From assembly GCF_004117875.1 (NCBI RefSeq), contig NZ_RAHW01000006.1, forward strand, positions 372,001-436,000: a stretch of 64,000 bases of DNA, in the 5' to 3' direction. Positions 14,615 to 26,043 of this stretch are shown here, piece by piece (positions within the stretch are counted from its first letter, which is position 1; every line of letters begins with the position of its first letter). The notes beneath the pieces are model-generated. The model did not search any database, was not told the DNA's origin, and saw nothing but the letters and a program-made list of their open reading frames with translations. Position numbers and translations under genes: made by a program. Source of the stretch: Geomonas oryzae (GTDB lineage: Bacteria > Desulfobacterota > Desulfuromonadia > Geobacterales > Geobacteraceae).

Positions 14615-16698
14615 TCGACCAACACCGGCAGGCATTCAAGGAGGAGGCGTACGAGCTCCTGGCCGAGCTGGAAAGCTCGCTTCTCGAACTCGAGGAGAGA
14701 CCCGACGATCAGGACCTGATCGGCAGGGTGTTCCGCGCCATGCACACCATCAAGGGGTCCGGCTCGATGTTCGGCTTCGACGACATCGCAAGCTTCACCC
14801 ACGAGGTGGAGACCATCTTCGACATGGTGCGTAACGGCAAGCTCCAGGTCACCGGACGTCTGGTGAACCTCACCCTTGCCGCCCGCGACCAGATCCGGGC
14901 CATGCTCGACGCCGCGGACAGCGGCGAGGCGACCGATCTGCAGGCAAGCGCCGAGATCATCGTCGGGCTGCGCGAGCTTGCCGGGTTCCAGGGGCAGGTT
15001 GCCGCCGCGGCACCGAAGGAGGAGGTGCACGAGGCGAAGAAGGACCAGGTGACCTACCGGATCCGTTTCGCTCCGGCGCGCGAGATCTTCGTCTCCGGCA
15101 CCAACCCGCTCACCCTGATCGCGGAGTTGAGGGAACTGGGCGCCTGCACCGTGGTGGCGCAGACGGCGGGCTTTCCCTGCCTCGAGGAGATGAACCCGGA
15201 ATCCTGCTACGTCTACTGGGACGTCATCCTCACCACGGACCAGGGAGAGAACGCCATCCGCGACGTCTTCATCTTCGTCGAGGACGACTGCGAGCTTAAG
15301 ATCGAGCCGATCGCCGAGCACAACCGCTACGAGGAGCAACAGGATTACAAGAGGCTGGGGGAAATCCTCGTCGAGCGCGGCGACATCAGCAGCGAGGACA
15401 TGAAGGCCGTCCTCTCCCAGCAAAGGCGCTTCGGCGAGCTGGCCATCTCGCAAGGGATCCTGCACGAAGGGAAGGTCCAGGCGGCCCTGGCCGAGCAGCA
15501 GCACATAAAGGAAGTCCGGCAGGAGAAACAGGTTGCCGAGGCATCTTCCAGCATCCGCGTCCCCGCCGAACGGCTCGACCTCTTGGTCAACCTGGTGGGC
15601 GAGATGGTGACGGTGCAGGCGCGCCTGTCGCAGACCGCGGCCCAGCGGGCGGACGGCGAGCTGATGGCGATCGCCGAGGAAGTGGAGCGGCTGACGGCGG
15701 AACTTAGGGACAGCGCCCTCAACATCCGGATGCTCCCCATCGGCAGCACCTTCAGCAAGTTCAAGCGCCTCGTGCGCGACCTCTCCGTCGAGCTCGGCAA
15801 GCAGATCGAAATGACCACGGAAGGGGCCGAGACCGAGCTCGACAAGACGGTCATCGAGAAGCTGAACGACCCGCTCGTGCACCTGATCAGAAACAGCATC
15901 GACCACGGCATCGAGCTTCCCGAGGCGCGTGTCGCGGCCGGCAAGCCCGAGCGCGGCACGGTGCACCTTTCCGCCGTCCACTCAGGCGACAGCGTTCTCA
16001 TCACCATCGCCGACGACGGCGCCGGTCTCGACAAGGAGGCCATCCGGACCAAGGGGATCGAGCGCGGCATCATCCCGGCCGGGGCCGAGCTCTCCGAGAA
16101 GGAGCTCTTCAACCTGATCTTCGCCCCCGGGTTCTCCACCGCCAAGACGATCTCCTCGGTCTCCGGGCGCGGCGTCGGCATGGACGTGGTGAAACGGGCC
16201 ATCGAGGCCTTGCGCGGTTCCATCGACATCACCAGCGTGCGCGGCGAGGGGACCCGCATCACGGTGAAGATCCCCCTTACCCTGGCGATCATCGAGAGCC
16301 TCCTGGTGAAAATCGGCAACGACTCCTTCATGATGCCCCTTGCCCTCGTCGACGAGTGCGTCGAGCTCACCCGGGAGGACGTGGCCGCGGCCCACGGCAG
16401 GAACCTGGCCCACGTACGCGACCAACTGGTCCCCTACATCCCGCTCAGGGAGCATTTCGCGATTCCCGGCGCGCCGCCGGAGATCGAGCAGATCGTCATC
16501 ACCCAGGTGAACGGGGTAAGAGTCGGTTTCGTGGTGGATCACGTGATCGGGGAACACCAGACCGTGATCAAATCGCTCGGGCGGGCCTACAAGGACACCG
16601 AGGGGATCTCGGGCGCCACCATCCTGGGGGACGGCACCGTGGCGCTCATCCTCGACATCCCGCAGCTCGTGCAGGCGGCCGAGGCGGCGCAGGAGTGA
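14611..16698 (+). CDS. cheA: chemotaxis histidine kinase CheA with an MshEN-like insert
   Basis: 695 aa. Domains in order: P1/Hpt with phospho-His45 in AMHTIKGSGSMFGF; a P2-like region (YRIRFAPAREIF onward, ~150-235); a linker insert at residues ~248-296; P3 dimerisation (RVPAERLDLLVNLVGEMV); P4 ATPase with N-box LIRNSIDHGIE, G1 DDGAGLD and GRGVGMDVV; and C-terminal CheW-like P5. The linker insert holds two 24-residue units, starting RLGEILVERG and RFGELAISQG, that match the MshEN/GspE-N pattern. There is no free-standing cheW in the operon; coupling to the receptor would use P5 or a cheW elsewhere. Confidence 0.93.
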   Translation: MIDQHRQAFKEEAYELLAELESSLLELEERPDDQDLIGRVFRAMHTIKGSGSMFGFDDIASFTHEVETIFDMVRNGKLQVTGRLVNLTLAARDQIRAMLDAADSGEATDLQASAEIIVGLRELAGFQGQVAAAAPKEEVHEAKKDQVTYRIRFAPAREIFVSGTNPLTLIAELRELGACTVVAQTAGFPCLEEMNPESCYVYWDVILTTDQGENAIRDVFIFVEDDCELKIEPIAEHNRYEEQQDYKRLGEILVERGDISSEDMKAVLSQQRRFGELAISQGILHEGKVQAALAEQQHIKEVRQEKQVAEASSSIRVPAERLDLLVNLVGEMVTVQARLSQTAAQRADGELMAIAEEVERLTAELRDSALNIRMLPIGSTFSKFKRLVRDLSVELGKQIEMTTEGAETELDKTVIEKLNDPLVHLIRNSIDHGIELPEARVAAGKPERGTVHLSAVHSGDSVLITIADDGAGLDKEAIRTKGIERGIIPAGAELSEKELFNLIFAPGFSTAKTISSVSGRGVGMDVVKRAIEALRGSIDITSVRGEGTRITVKIPLTLAIIESLLVKIGNDSFMMPLALVDECVELTREDVAAAHGRNLAHVRDQLVPYIPLREHFAIPGAPPEIEQIVITQVNGVRVGFVVDHVIGEHQTVIKSLGRAYKDTEGISGATILGDGTVALILDIPQLVQAAEAAQE

Positions 16699-16723
16699 AG
16701 GCAGACAGGAGGTAGCGGTAAAA

Positions 16724-17602
16724 ATGTACGCAGCGGAGGCTTTGAAGATGGAGGAGCCAGGTCGAATCGAGCCGAGCGCGTCGCTTTCCGCGCGTGACTT
16801 CGGCAGGCTGAGCCGGTTTATCTATGACACCTGCGGCATCAAGATGCCTGACGTGAAGAAGACCATGCTGGAGGCGCGCCTGCAGAAGAGGCTCAGAAGC
16901 CTCGGCATGCACAGCTTCACCGATTACTGTGATTTCCTCTTCTCTCAAGAGGGGCTCGACAGGGAACTGGTTCCCATGCTGGACATGGTGACCACGAACA
17001 AGACCGATTTCTTCCGCGAGCCCGACCATTTCCACTACCTGACCCACACCGTGCTTCCCGAATGGGTGAAGCGGCACCCGACAGGGACCCTCGCCATCTG
17101 GAGCGCCGGCTGCTCGTCGGGCGAAGAGCCGTACACGCTCGCCATGGTGCTTTCCGAGTTCGCGGCACGAAACCCCGGCTTCGACTTCAAGATCCTCGCC
17201 ACCGACATCTCGACCCGCGTGCTCGACAAGGCGAAGACCGCCATCTACTCAGAGTCCCAGGTCGAGCCCGTGGCGATCGAGCTCAAGAAGAAGTACCTTT
17301 TGCGCAGCAAGGACCGTGCAAGCGGCATGGTGCGCATCGTGCCGGAGTTGCGCGCCAAGGTCAATTTCCGCCGCCTGAACTTCATGGACGACGACTTCGG
17401 CATGCGCGAGCCGCTCGACATCATCTTCTGCCGCAACGTGATCATCTACTTCGACCGGCCGACCCAGGAGAAGCTGCTGCAGCGTTTCCACCGCAACATG
17501 AAGTCCGGAGCCTACATCTTCATGGGGCATTCCGAGACGCTTAGCGGCCTGGACGTACCGCTGGTCAGCGTGTACCCGACGGTGTACCGGAAGCCGCGAT
17601 GA
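16724..17602 (+). CDS. cheR: chemotaxis protein methyltransferase CheR
   Basis: 292 aa. A short N-terminal extension precedes the helical CheR-N domain ([32 protein letters not shown]). The SAM-binding domain follows, with the FFREPDHF segment, [17 protein letters not shown] (SAM loop), ILATDIS and CRNVIIYFD. It methylates Glu residues of the receptor. AGGAGG at 16708-16713 supports the ATG at 16724; a second in-frame ATG at 16748 is possible. It overlaps cheD by 4 bp. Confidence 0.95.
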   Translation: MYAAEALKMEEPGRIEPSASLSARDFGRLSRFIYDTCGIKMPDVKKTMLEARLQKRLRSLGMHSFTDYCDFLFSQEGLDRELVPMLDMVTTNKTDFFREPDHFHYLTHTVLPEWVKRHPTGTLAIWSAGCSSGEEPYTLAMVLSEFAARNPGFDFKILATDISTRVLDKAKTAIYSESQVEPVAIELKKKYLLRSKDRASGMVRIVPELRAKVNFRRLNFMDDDFGMREPLDIIFCRNVIIYFDRPTQEKLLQRFHRNMKSGAYIFMGHSETLSGLDVPLVSVYPTVYRKPR

Positions 17603-18105
17603 GCGCGGAGGGGGCAGGGGTTTTCTTCCTGAAACCGGGGCAGATAGTGGTAAGCTCACATCCGCTATTGGTGACCACCCTGCTCGGCTCCTGCGTTGCG
17701 GTCACCATGTTCTGCCAAAGGTTGAAAACGGGGGGGATCTGCCACGCCCAGCTACCCACCTGCCGCGAAAAGGAAGCGGAGGGGGTGGCCCATCCCGGCA
17801 GGTTCATGGACAGCGCCCTGAGGGAGATGCTGGCGCGGCTTTTGGAGCGGGGGGCGCTTGCCGGGGAGCTCGAGGTGAAGGTTTTCGGCGGCTCCGACAT
17901 GTTCCAGGGGCGCGGCCGGGGGCGGGGCGTCGGGAGGCAGAACGCCGAGACGGCGCTCGCGGTGCTCGCACGGGAGTCGATCAAGGTGGCGAACCAGGAC
18001 CTTTACGGCGAGCGGGGGAGGAAGATCATCTTCCATACCCATACCGGCGCCGTTTTTCTCAAAAGGCTGAACCGATCGGGGGGTGCTGGATGCCCAAAAA
18101 GATAA
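17599..18105 (+). CDS. cheD: chemoreceptor glutamine deamidase CheD
   Basis: 168 aa. The catalytic Cys lies in LLGSCVAV and the His in GICHAQLP, with a Thr/Ser third residue later in the KVFGGSDMF region. The following GxxNAE motif ([15 protein letters not shown]) is typical of CheD. It deamidates receptor glutamines and can also bind CheC/CheY-type proteins. It overlaps cheR by 4 bp and cheB by 16 bp. Confidence 0.93.
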   Translation: MSAEGAGVFFLKPGQIVVSSHPLLVTTLLGSCVAVTMFCQRLKTGGICHAQLPTCREKEAEGVAHPGRFMDSALREMLARLLERGALAGELEVKVFGGSDMFQGRGRGRGVGRQNAETALAVLARESIKVANQDLYGERGRKIIFHTHTGAVFLKRLNRSGGAGCPKR

Positions 18106-19157
18106 AAGTGCTCATCGTTGACGACTCGGCCGTGGTGCGCCAGACGCTCGCCGACATCCTCTCCTCGGACCCGCAGATCGAGGTGATGTCGACGGCGGGC
18201 GACCCGTTCATCGCCGCCGAGCGGATCAGGCACGAGGTCCCCGACGTCATCACCCTCGACGTCGAGATGCCGCGCATGGACGGCATCACCTTCCTGCACA
18301 AGATCATGAGCCAGCACCCGATTCCCGTGGTGATGTGCTCGAGCCTCACCGAGAAGGGGTCGGAGACCGCGCTTAAGGCGCTCGAGTTCGGCGCGGTGGA
18401 GATCATCCAGAAGCCGCGTCTGGGGACCAAGGCGTTTTTGGAGGAGTCGCGGGTCAGGATCTGCGACGTCGTCAAGGCCGCGAGCCAGGCGAGGCTCAGG
18501 CGCGTCCCGGTGGTGACGCATCAGGTGGCCCCCAAGCTCACCGCCGACGTCATCATGGAGAAGCCGAAGAGCCAGGCGATGATGCAGACCACCGAGAAGG
18601 TGGTGGTGGTCGGCGCGTCCACCGGGGGGACCGAGGCGCTGCGCGTCTTTCTCGAGTCGCTTCCCGCCGACTGCCCCGGGATCGTCATCGTGCAGCACAT
18701 GCCCGAGGGGTTCACGCGTGCCTTTTCGCAGCGGCTGGACGGGCTTTGCCGGATCACGGTGAAGGAAGCCGAGAACAACGATACCGTGGTGCGCGGCCGG
18801 GCGCTGATCGCCCCGGGGAACCATCATCTGCTTTTGAAGCGCAGCGGTGCGCGCTATTTCGTCGAGATAAAGGACGGCCCGCTCGTCTCCAGGCACCGTC
18901 CGTCGGTGGACGTGCTGTTTCGTTCCGCCGCGCGTTATGCAGGCAAGAACGCCGTCGGGATCATCATGACCGGCATGGGAGACGACGGGGCGCACGGCAT
19001 GCTGGAGATGAAGCAGGCGGGAGCCTTGAACATCGCGCAGGACGAGGCGAGCTGCATCGTCTTCGGGATGCCCAACGAGGCGATCAAGCTTGGCGGCGTC
19101 GACTACATCCGCCCGCTCGACTCCATCAGCCGAGAGATGCTTAGGCTCTGTCAGTAA
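18090..19157 (+). CDS. cheB: protein-glutamate methylesterase CheB
   Basis: 355 aa. The N-terminal receiver has DDSAVVRQ, phospho-Asp in [11 protein letters not shown], and KP in IIQKPRLG. The C-terminal methylesterase has Ser in [12 protein letters not shown], His in VQHMPEGFT and Asp in [12 protein letters not shown]. It reverses CheR methylation under CheA control. It ends the operon; the following spacer holds family-B repeats rather than a clear terminator. Confidence 0.95.
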   Translation: MPKKIKVLIVDDSAVVRQTLADILSSDPQIEVMSTAGDPFIAAERIRHEVPDVITLDVEMPRMDGITFLHKIMSQHPIPVVMCSSLTEKGSETALKALEFGAVEIIQKPRLGTKAFLEESRVRICDVVKAASQARLRRVPVVTHQVAPKLTADVIMEKPKSQAMMQTTEKVVVVGASTGGTEALRVFLESLPADCPGIVIVQHMPEGFTRAFSQRLDGLCRITVKEAENNDTVVRGRALIAPGNHHLLLKRSGARYFVEIKDGPLVSRHRPSVDVLFRSAARYAGKNAVGIIMTGMGDDGAHGMLEMKQAGALNIAQDEASCIVFGMPNEAIKLGGVDYIRPLDSISREMLRLCQ

Positions 19158-19305
19158 GACCGTTCTACGTTCTAGGTTCTAGGTTCTACGTTGCAACCTT
19201 AAAAGGCGTCTTTGGTTACATGGGCAACGTTGCGACATCAAGCTGCTGTCACCTTGCTTTCAGCTTTTAACTTAGAACGTAGAACTTAGAACGTAGAACT
19301 CGTTT
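19158..19305. repeat. family-B heptamer repeats in inverted arrangement
   Basis: The spacer between cheB and the EAL-HDOD gene has GTTCTACGTTCTAGGTTCTA-type units at its left (19164-19192). Their reverse complement, TAGAACGTAGAACTTAGAAC, is at its right (19274-19303). The unit is 7 bp (TAGAACG), and the two arms could form a long hairpin around about 80 bp of unremarkable sequence. Confidence 0.7.
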
Positions 19306-19320
19306 CTCAGAGGTAGTGAC

Positions 19321-20556
19321 ATGGTTGACGAAAAGTTCTTTCTCGGGCGCCAGCCGATACTGGACCGGACGCAGCAGATCGTGGGGTTCGAACTGCTTTT
19401 CCGCTCCCCGGAGAGCCTCTACGCGGCCAACGTCTCCGACCTGCATATGGCGAGCGCGAGCGTCATCGTGAACTCCCTCTCCGAGTTCGGCTTCCAGGAG
19501 GTGCTGGGACGCCACAAAGGCTTTTTCAACGTCACCCGTGAAGTGCTCATGAGCGACGCGCTGGAACTTCTCCCGAAGGACCGCGTGGTCATCGAACTGC
19601 TGGAGACCATCGTCGCCGACGCCGAGGTCTTCGAACGCTGCCGCACCCTCAAATCCCTCGGTTTCACCCTCGCACTCGACGACCACGTCTACTCGGAGAG
19701 CTTTCACGACATCTACCGCCTCATAGACATCGTCAAGGTGGACGTCCTGGAGACCCCTGATACCTCGCTTGCGGAGATGGTCGGCAAGTTCAGGAACTGG
19801 CCGCTCACCCTGCTAGCGGAGAAGGTGGAGAACGCGGATCACTACAAGTTCTGCTCCCAGCTCGGCTTCGACCTGTTCCAGGGGTACTACTTCGCGCGCC
19901 CGGTGGTCTTGAGACAGAACAAGATCGACATCGGCAAGATCACCATGATGCAGCTCATGAAGCAGGTGATGGCCGATGCCGAATGGGCGGAAATCGAGGA
20001 GACCTTCAAGCAGAACCCCGGGCTCACCTACAACCTTTTGCGCCTGGTCAACTCGGTCGCCATGGGGCTTCGCGTGCGCATCAAGACGCTGCGCCACGCC
20101 CTCACCGTCTTGGGCCTCGAACAGCTGAAACGCTGGATCACCCTCGCCCTTTACGCAAACAGCGACAGCAACGGCGTGCAGAGTCCGCTGCTCGAGATGG
20201 CGGCGACCCGCGGCAAGCTCATGGAACTCCTCATGCTGGCCTCGCACGGCCGCGCCGCAGGCGAACTTGCCGACCAGGCCTTCATGGTCGGGATTCTCTC
20301 TCTCATAGACGTTCTCTTCGAAGATTCCATGGCGGAGCTCATCGGGAAGCTCAATCTGGTGGACAGCGTGAAGAGTGCGCTCTTACACAAAGACGGCGAT
20401 CTGGGTGCGCTGCTAGCACTTGCCGAGCTTCTGGAACAGGCCGATTTCCCCGCAGTCAACGAGCAGTTGGAGATCTGCGAACTCTCCCTTGATCAGCTTC
20501 TTACCGCACAGTTGGAGACCTTCTCGTGGGCCGATAAGCTTAGTACATCCCTCTGA
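19321..20556 (+). CDS. EAL-HDOD (YuxH-type) signalling protein
   Basis: 411 aa. The N-terminal ~200 residues are an EAL-like domain starting FLGRQPILDRTQQIVGFELL, where the canonical EAL is replaced by ELL. It also has VIELLETIV, ALDDHVYSE, KVDVLE and LLAEKVEN, so most metal ligands survive but the signature Glu context is altered. The C-terminal ~200 residues are an HDOD domain (LTYNLLRLVNSVAMGLRVRIKTLRHALTVLG). Proteins of this type are often catalytically inactive signalling proteins linked to motility and c-di-GMP. It lies directly after the chemotaxis operon, preceded by AGAGGTAG. Confidence 0.85.
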   Translation: MVDEKFFLGRQPILDRTQQIVGFELLFRSPESLYAANVSDLHMASASVIVNSLSEFGFQEVLGRHKGFFNVTREVLMSDALELLPKDRVVIELLETIVADAEVFERCRTLKSLGFTLALDDHVYSESFHDIYRLIDIVKVDVLETPDTSLAEMVGKFRNWPLTLLAEKVENADHYKFCSQLGFDLFQGYYFARPVVLRQNKIDIGKITMMQLMKQVMADAEWAEIEETFKQNPGLTYNLLRLVNSVAMGLRVRIKTLRHALTVLGLEQLKRWITLALYANSDSNGVQSPLLEMAATRGKLMELLMLASHGRAAGELADQAFMVGILSLIDVLFEDSMAELIGKLNLVDSVKSALLHKDGDLGALLALAELLEQADFPAVNEQLEICELSLDQLLTAQLETFSWADKLSTSL

Positions 20557-20748
20557 TTCACTCCTTGACACGAACCTTTCTTTTGATGTAACTTGTTTCG
20601 TCCCGCCAGACAAAGGGACGGAGCCGGCAGTTCAGGCTGCGCTCCACCGGCTACAAGCAGCAAGCCAGCCAGTACAAATCACCACAACACAACCGCAACC
20701 AGGACTTGAGGCCCGGCCACGCCGGTTCGGTCCGTATTGAGACGCCAA

Positions 20749-21504
20749 ATGAAAATAACCGCGGTAATTCCCGCCAGGTATGCTTCTACGCGTTTTGAGG
20801 GTAAGGCATTGGCGGACATCATGGGGCGGCCCATGGTGCAGCATGTATATGAGCGCGCCTCCAAGGCGAAGCTCGTTTCCGAGGTGATCGTCGCGACCGA
20901 CGACGAGCGTATCGCCCAGGCAGTGCGGAACTTCGGCGGCAGGGTGGAGATGACCTCGGTTGAGCATGAGACCGGGACGGACCGCCTGGCCGAGGTTGCG
21001 GGAAGGCTTGATGCCGACATCATCGTGAACGTGCAGGGGGACGAACCCCTCATCGATCCCGCGATGATCGACCAGGCCATCGAGCCGATGCTCGAGGATG
21101 CCACGATCCCGATGGCGACCCTCAAGTGCCGCATCAGGACCCTGCACGACTTCCTCTCCCCGAACGTGGTGAAGGTGGTTTCCGATCCGAAGGGGAACGT
21201 GCTCTACTTCTCGCGTTCGCCGCTTCCTTTTTTCCGGGACAAGTGGAACGACCTCAAGGACGACGCCTTCTGCTGCGGCAAGCTTTTGTGCTACAAGCAC
21301 GTAGGCCTCTACGTCTACCGCAGGGAGTTTCTCCCGGTGTTCGCCGCGCTTCCGCCGAGCTATCTGGAGATGGCCGAGAAGCTCGAGCAGTTGCGCGTAC
21401 TGGAAAACGGCTATCGCATCAAGGTCGTCGAGACCGAGTTCGAGTCGATCGGCGTGGACACCCCCGCCGACCTCGAGAAGGTGCTGGCCAAGCTTAAAGG
21501 ATAA
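20749..21504 (+). CDS. kdsB: 3-deoxy-manno-octulosonate cytidylyltransferase (CMP-Kdo synthetase)
   Basis: 251 aa from the ATG at 20749 ([20 protein letters not shown]); a TTG at 20737 would add four residues. The N-terminal nucleotide-binding motif [33 protein letters not shown] and the C-terminal [12 protein letters not shown] are diagnostic. It activates Kdo with CTP for transfer to lipid A or Kdo-containing capsule linkers. It opens a run of Kdo genes whose CTP is supplied by the next gene, pyrG. Confidence 0.95.
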   Translation: MKITAVIPARYASTRFEGKALADIMGRPMVQHVYERASKAKLVSEVIVATDDERIAQAVRNFGGRVEMTSVEHETGTDRLAEVAGRLDADIIVNVQGDEPLIDPAMIDQAIEPMLEDATIPMATLKCRIRTLHDFLSPNVVKVVSDPKGNVLYFSRSPLPFFRDKWNDLKDDAFCCGKLLCYKHVGLYVYRREFLPVFAALPPSYLEMAEKLEQLRVLENGYRIKVVETEFESIGVDTPADLEKVLAKLKG

Positions 21505-21507
21505 AAA

Positions 21508-21718
21508 ACGTTCTACGTTCTATGTTCTACGTTCTAAGTTGAAAAACAGCAACCGCAGGCCCAGTGCTTTTGCGTGTGTTGTTTCGCTAAGAACATGGAA
21601 CATAGAACGTAGAGCGGTCATAAAATTTGTATAAGTTCTCTGTTCCGATTCGAAATTCGTCGTTGCCGCTCATGATGGTGGTAACGTAGAACGTAGAACG
21701 TAGAACGTAGAACAGTTT
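21508..21718. repeat. family-B heptamer repeats between kdsB and pyrG
   Basis: Three clusters of the GTTCTAC / GTAGAAC unit: 21510-21540 in one orientation (TTCTACGTTCTATGTTCTAC), 21591-21613, and 21683-21714 in the other (AACGTAGAACGTAGAACGTA). They fill most of the 236-bp spacer and are in inverted arrangement, so a transcript crossing this spacer would fold. Confidence 0.75.
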
Positions 21719-21722
21719 CTAG

Positions 21723-23342
<1,620 letters not shown>

Positions 23343-23343
23343 A

Positions 23344-23714
23344 ACCGATTCATACAGGGATGAAGGGGATGCACGGGATAAAAGCTTAAACCTTTACTCA
23401 CGCAAAGCCGCAAAGACGCAAAGACAAGCACAACAGAAGAAAAGACTTTGGTTTAACCCCAAAAAGCCTTTCGGGTTAGGTTTACTTTGCGACTTTGCGT
23501 CTTTGCGTTACAAATAGTTTTGGTTTCAGGTTTTACCCATTAACCCCCTTCATCCCTGTTAATATTTTGTCTCTGTCTCTCTTTGCGACTTTGCGTCCTT
23601 GTGTGACAAAGATTTTATGCCTTGGTTCAGTTTTTATCCCTTTTATCCCCTTCATCCCTGTTAAAATGGTTCTGCCTTTGACTTTCTTCGCGGCTTTGCG
23701 ACTTGGCGTGACAT
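23344..23714. repeat. family-A repeats filling the pyrG-kdsA spacer
   Basis: This 399-bp spacer contains at least two tandem or nested family-A units: ATACAGGGATGAAGGGGATG, CACGCAAAGCCGCAAAGACG, then three successive copies of the CTTTGCGACTTTGCG / CATCCCTGTTAA half. It lies between two genes that should be cotranscribed, and ends just upstream of the kdsA ribosome-binding site (AGGAGAAG). Confidence 0.8.
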
Positions 23715-23741
23715 CGTTTTTGTAAGGTTATAGGAGAAGTT

Positions 23742-24563
23742 ATGATTCGTGAGATCGCTGTAGGTGACATAAAGATTGGTGGCAACAGGCCGCTCGTGCT
23801 GGTAGCCGGGCCGTGCGTCATCGAGAACGAAGCCGCGACGCTGCGCCACGCCGAACGCCTCATGAGCATCTGCAACGGCGTAGGCATCCCGCTCATCTTC
23901 AAGGCCTCCTACGACAAGGCGAACCGCACCTCGGTCACCGCCTTCCGCGGCCCCGGGATGACCGAAGGTCTCAGGATCCTCGCCAAGGTGAAGGAATCCC
24001 TCGGCGTCCCCGTGCTCTCCGACATCCATTCCATAGAACAGGTTGAGCCGGCCGCCGACGTCCTCGACGTGCTGCAGATCCCCGCCTTTCTCTGCCGCCA
24101 GACCGACCTCCTGGTCGCCGCGGCCAACACCGGCAAGGTGATCAACGTGAAGAAAGGGCAGTTCTTAGCCCCGTGGGACATGAAAAACGTCGTCGGCAAA
24201 CTTCGCTCCTGCGAGAACGACAACATCATCCTCACCGAGCGCGGCGCATCCTTCGGCTACAACAACCTCGTCGTCGACATGCGCAGCTTCCCGATCATGC
24301 GCTCCACCGGCTTCCCGGTCATTTTCGACGCCACCCACAGCGTCCAGCTTCCGGGAGGCGAGGGGACCTCGTCCGGCGGTCAGCGCGAGTATGTGGAGTT
24401 TCTCTCCCGGGCCGCCGTCGCCGCCGGAGTGGACGGCGTCTTCATGGAAGTGCACGAAGAGCCCGAGCAGGCCCTTTGCGACGGACCGAACTCCGTTCGT
24501 CTAGACGACCTGCCGGTGCTTCTGAAGAAGCTGAAGGCGATCGACGCCATCGTGAAACAGTAA
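23742..24563 (+). CDS. kdsA: 3-deoxy-8-phosphooctulonate synthase (Kdo-8-P synthase)
   Basis: 273 aa. Motifs of the PEP-utilising aldolase family: [66 protein letters not shown] and [12 protein letters not shown]. It condenses arabinose-5-phosphate with phosphoenolpyruvate to Kdo-8-phosphate in the cytoplasm. An Asn rather than Cys in the KANRTS motif region is typical of the metal-independent type. The gene is preceded by AGGAGAAG and flanked on both sides by family-A repeats. Confidence 0.96.
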   Translation: MIREIAVGDIKIGGNRPLVLVAGPCVIENEAATLRHAERLMSICNGVGIPLIFKASYDKANRTSVTAFRGPGMTEGLRILAKVKESLGVPVLSDIHSIEQVEPAADVLDVLQIPAFLCRQTDLLVAAANTGKVINVKKGQFLAPWDMKNVVGKLRSCENDNIILTERGASFGYNNLVVDMRSFPIMRSTGFPVIFDATHSVQLPGGEGTSSGGQREYVEFLSRAAVAAGVDGVFMEVHEEPEQALCDGPNSVRLDDLPVLLKKLKAIDAIVKQ

Positions 24564-24564
24564 A

Positions 24565-24857
24565 ACCGAAAACCGACTCAAACAGGGATGAAGGGGATGA
24601 ATGGGATAAAGGCTTAGAACCTTTTTTCACGCAAAGACGCAAAGGCGCAAAGAAAGACAAACAGGCAAGCATTTGGTTTAAACCCAAAATCTTTGTCTTT
24701 AGGTTTCACTGTTAAATTGCTTTTAGGTTCTCTTTGCGACTTTGCGTCTTTGCGTGACAAGAGGTTGTCTTTGTTCCGGTTTATCCCTTTCATCCCCTTC
24801 ATCCCTGTTAAATTGTTTTTGAGGTTTTCTTTACACCTTTACGTCTTTGCGCGACAG
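24565..24857. repeat. family-A repeats in the kdsA-kdsD spacer
   Basis: Units read AACAGGGATGAAGGGGATGA, CACGCAAAGACGCAAAGGCG, core GGTTTAAACCCAAAATC, then two inverted halves (CTTTGCGACTTTGCGTCTTT; CATCCCCTTCATCCCTG). They occupy nearly the whole spacer up to the kdsD ribosome-binding site. Confidence 0.8.
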
Positions 24858-24888
24858 TGATTTAGGTTTCAGCTTTAAGGAGTCCATT

Positions 24889-25854
24889 TTGATATTAGAA
24901 GAAGCGAAGAGGGTGATCCGCGTCGAGGCAGAGGCGCTTTTGAACCTCGAGTCCTCCATCGACCAGGCCTTCGAACAGGCCGTGCAGATGATACTCAACA
25001 CCCAGGGACGCGTCGTCGTCACCGGTATGGGCAAGTCCGGCCTCATCGGCCAGAAAATCGCCTCCACCATGGCCTCCACCGGCACCCCCGCCTTCTTCCT
25101 GCATCCCGCGGAAGGGATCCACGGCGACCTCGGCATGATCATGAAGGGGGACGTGGTGATCGCCATCTCCAACTCCGGTGAAACCGACGAGGTGGTGCGC
25201 ATCCTCCCGATCATCAAGCGCCTGGGCGCGTCGCTCATCGCCATGGCCGGCAATCCGAACTCCACCCTCGCGAAAAGCGGCGACATCTTCCTCGACATAT
25301 CCGTGAAGGAAGAGGCCTGCCCGCTCGGTCTCGCTCCCACCGCCTCCACCACGGTAACCCTTGCCATGGGGGACGCCATTGCCGTAGCGCTTTTGGTGAG
25401 CCGCGGTTTTAGGGCCGAAGACTTCGCCATGTTTCATCCCGGCGGGACGCTCGGGCGCAGGCTTCTTCTGAAGGTCGAGGACATCATGCACACCGGCGAA
25501 GGGCTTCCGCTCGTCTCCGCCGACACGCTGATGCGCGAGGCGCTCTTCACCATCACCTCCAAAGGGCTTGGCATCACCGGCGTCACTTCCGCCGACGGAG
25601 CGCTGATCGGAGTCATCACCGACGGCGATCTGCGTCGCGCCTTAGGCAAAGGGCTCGACATCATCAACCTCCCTGCCTCCGACCTGATGAAGGCAGGGCC
25701 CAAGCGGATCCGCCGCGACGAGTTGGCCGCCCGTGCTTTGCAGCAGATGGAACAATATTCCATCACGTCCCTCTTCGTGTTTGCCGACGACAAAGATGCC
25801 AAGCCCGTAGGCATTGTGCATCTGCACGATCTCCTCAAGGCCGGGATAGCTTAA
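24889..25854 (+). CDS. kdsD: arabinose-5-phosphate isomerase
   Basis: 321 aa from a TTG at 24889. This start is chosen because a perfect AAGGAG (24877-24882) lies 6 bases upstream; an in-frame ATG at 24847 lies inside repeat DNA. The SIS domain has GRVVVTGMGKSGLIGQKIASTMASTGTPAFFLHPAEGIHGDLG and ISNSGETDEV, and two C-terminal CBS domains include VEDIMHTGEGLPLV and GVITDGDLRRAL. It converts ribulose-5-P to arabinose-5-P, the precursor used by KdsA. KdsF/GutQ-type paralogues share this layout, but the neighbours fix the assignment. Confidence 0.95.
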   Translation: MILEEAKRVIRVEAEALLNLESSIDQAFEQAVQMILNTQGRVVVTGMGKSGLIGQKIASTMASTGTPAFFLHPAEGIHGDLGMIMKGDVVIAISNSGETDEVVRILPIIKRLGASLIAMAGNPNSTLAKSGDIFLDISVKEEACPLGLAPTASTTVTLAMGDAIAVALLVSRGFRAEDFAMFHPGGTLGRRLLLKVEDIMHTGEGLPLVSADTLMREALFTITSKGLGITGVTSADGALIGVITDGDLRRALGKGLDIINLPASDLMKAGPKRIRRDELAARALQQMEQYSITSLFVFADDKDAKPVGIVHLHDLLKAGIA

Positions 25855-26020
25855 AACCTTTACTCACGCAAAGCCGCGAAGACGCAAAGAAAGACAAAAG
25901 ACACAAGATTTTGGTTTAACCCCAAAAAAGCCTTTCGGGTGTAGGTTTACTTTGCGCCTTTGCGTCTTTGCGTTATAAATCGTTTTGCTTTCAGGTTTTA
26001 TCCCCTTCATCCCTGTTAAA
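25855..26020. repeat. family-A repeat in the kdsD-kdsC spacer
   Basis: One compact unit: CACGCAAAGCCGCGAAGACG, core GGTTTAACCCCAAAAAAGCC, then CTTTGCGCCTTTGCGTCTTT and ATCCCCTTCATCCCTGTT. It fills the 189-bp spacer up to the AGAGG before kdsC. Confidence 0.8.
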
Positions 26021-26043
26021 CTGCTTTTGTCTGAGAGGTTCTC

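Noticed and set aside
14149..15981. 610-codon minus-strand frame opposite cheA and cheY
   Set aside because: It is antisense to clear CheA P1-P4 motifs and is a by-product of GC-rich codon use.
21508..21718. CRISPR-like or attachment-site repeats
   Set aside because: The unit is only 7 bp, head-to-tail and inverted; no integrase or spacer structure.
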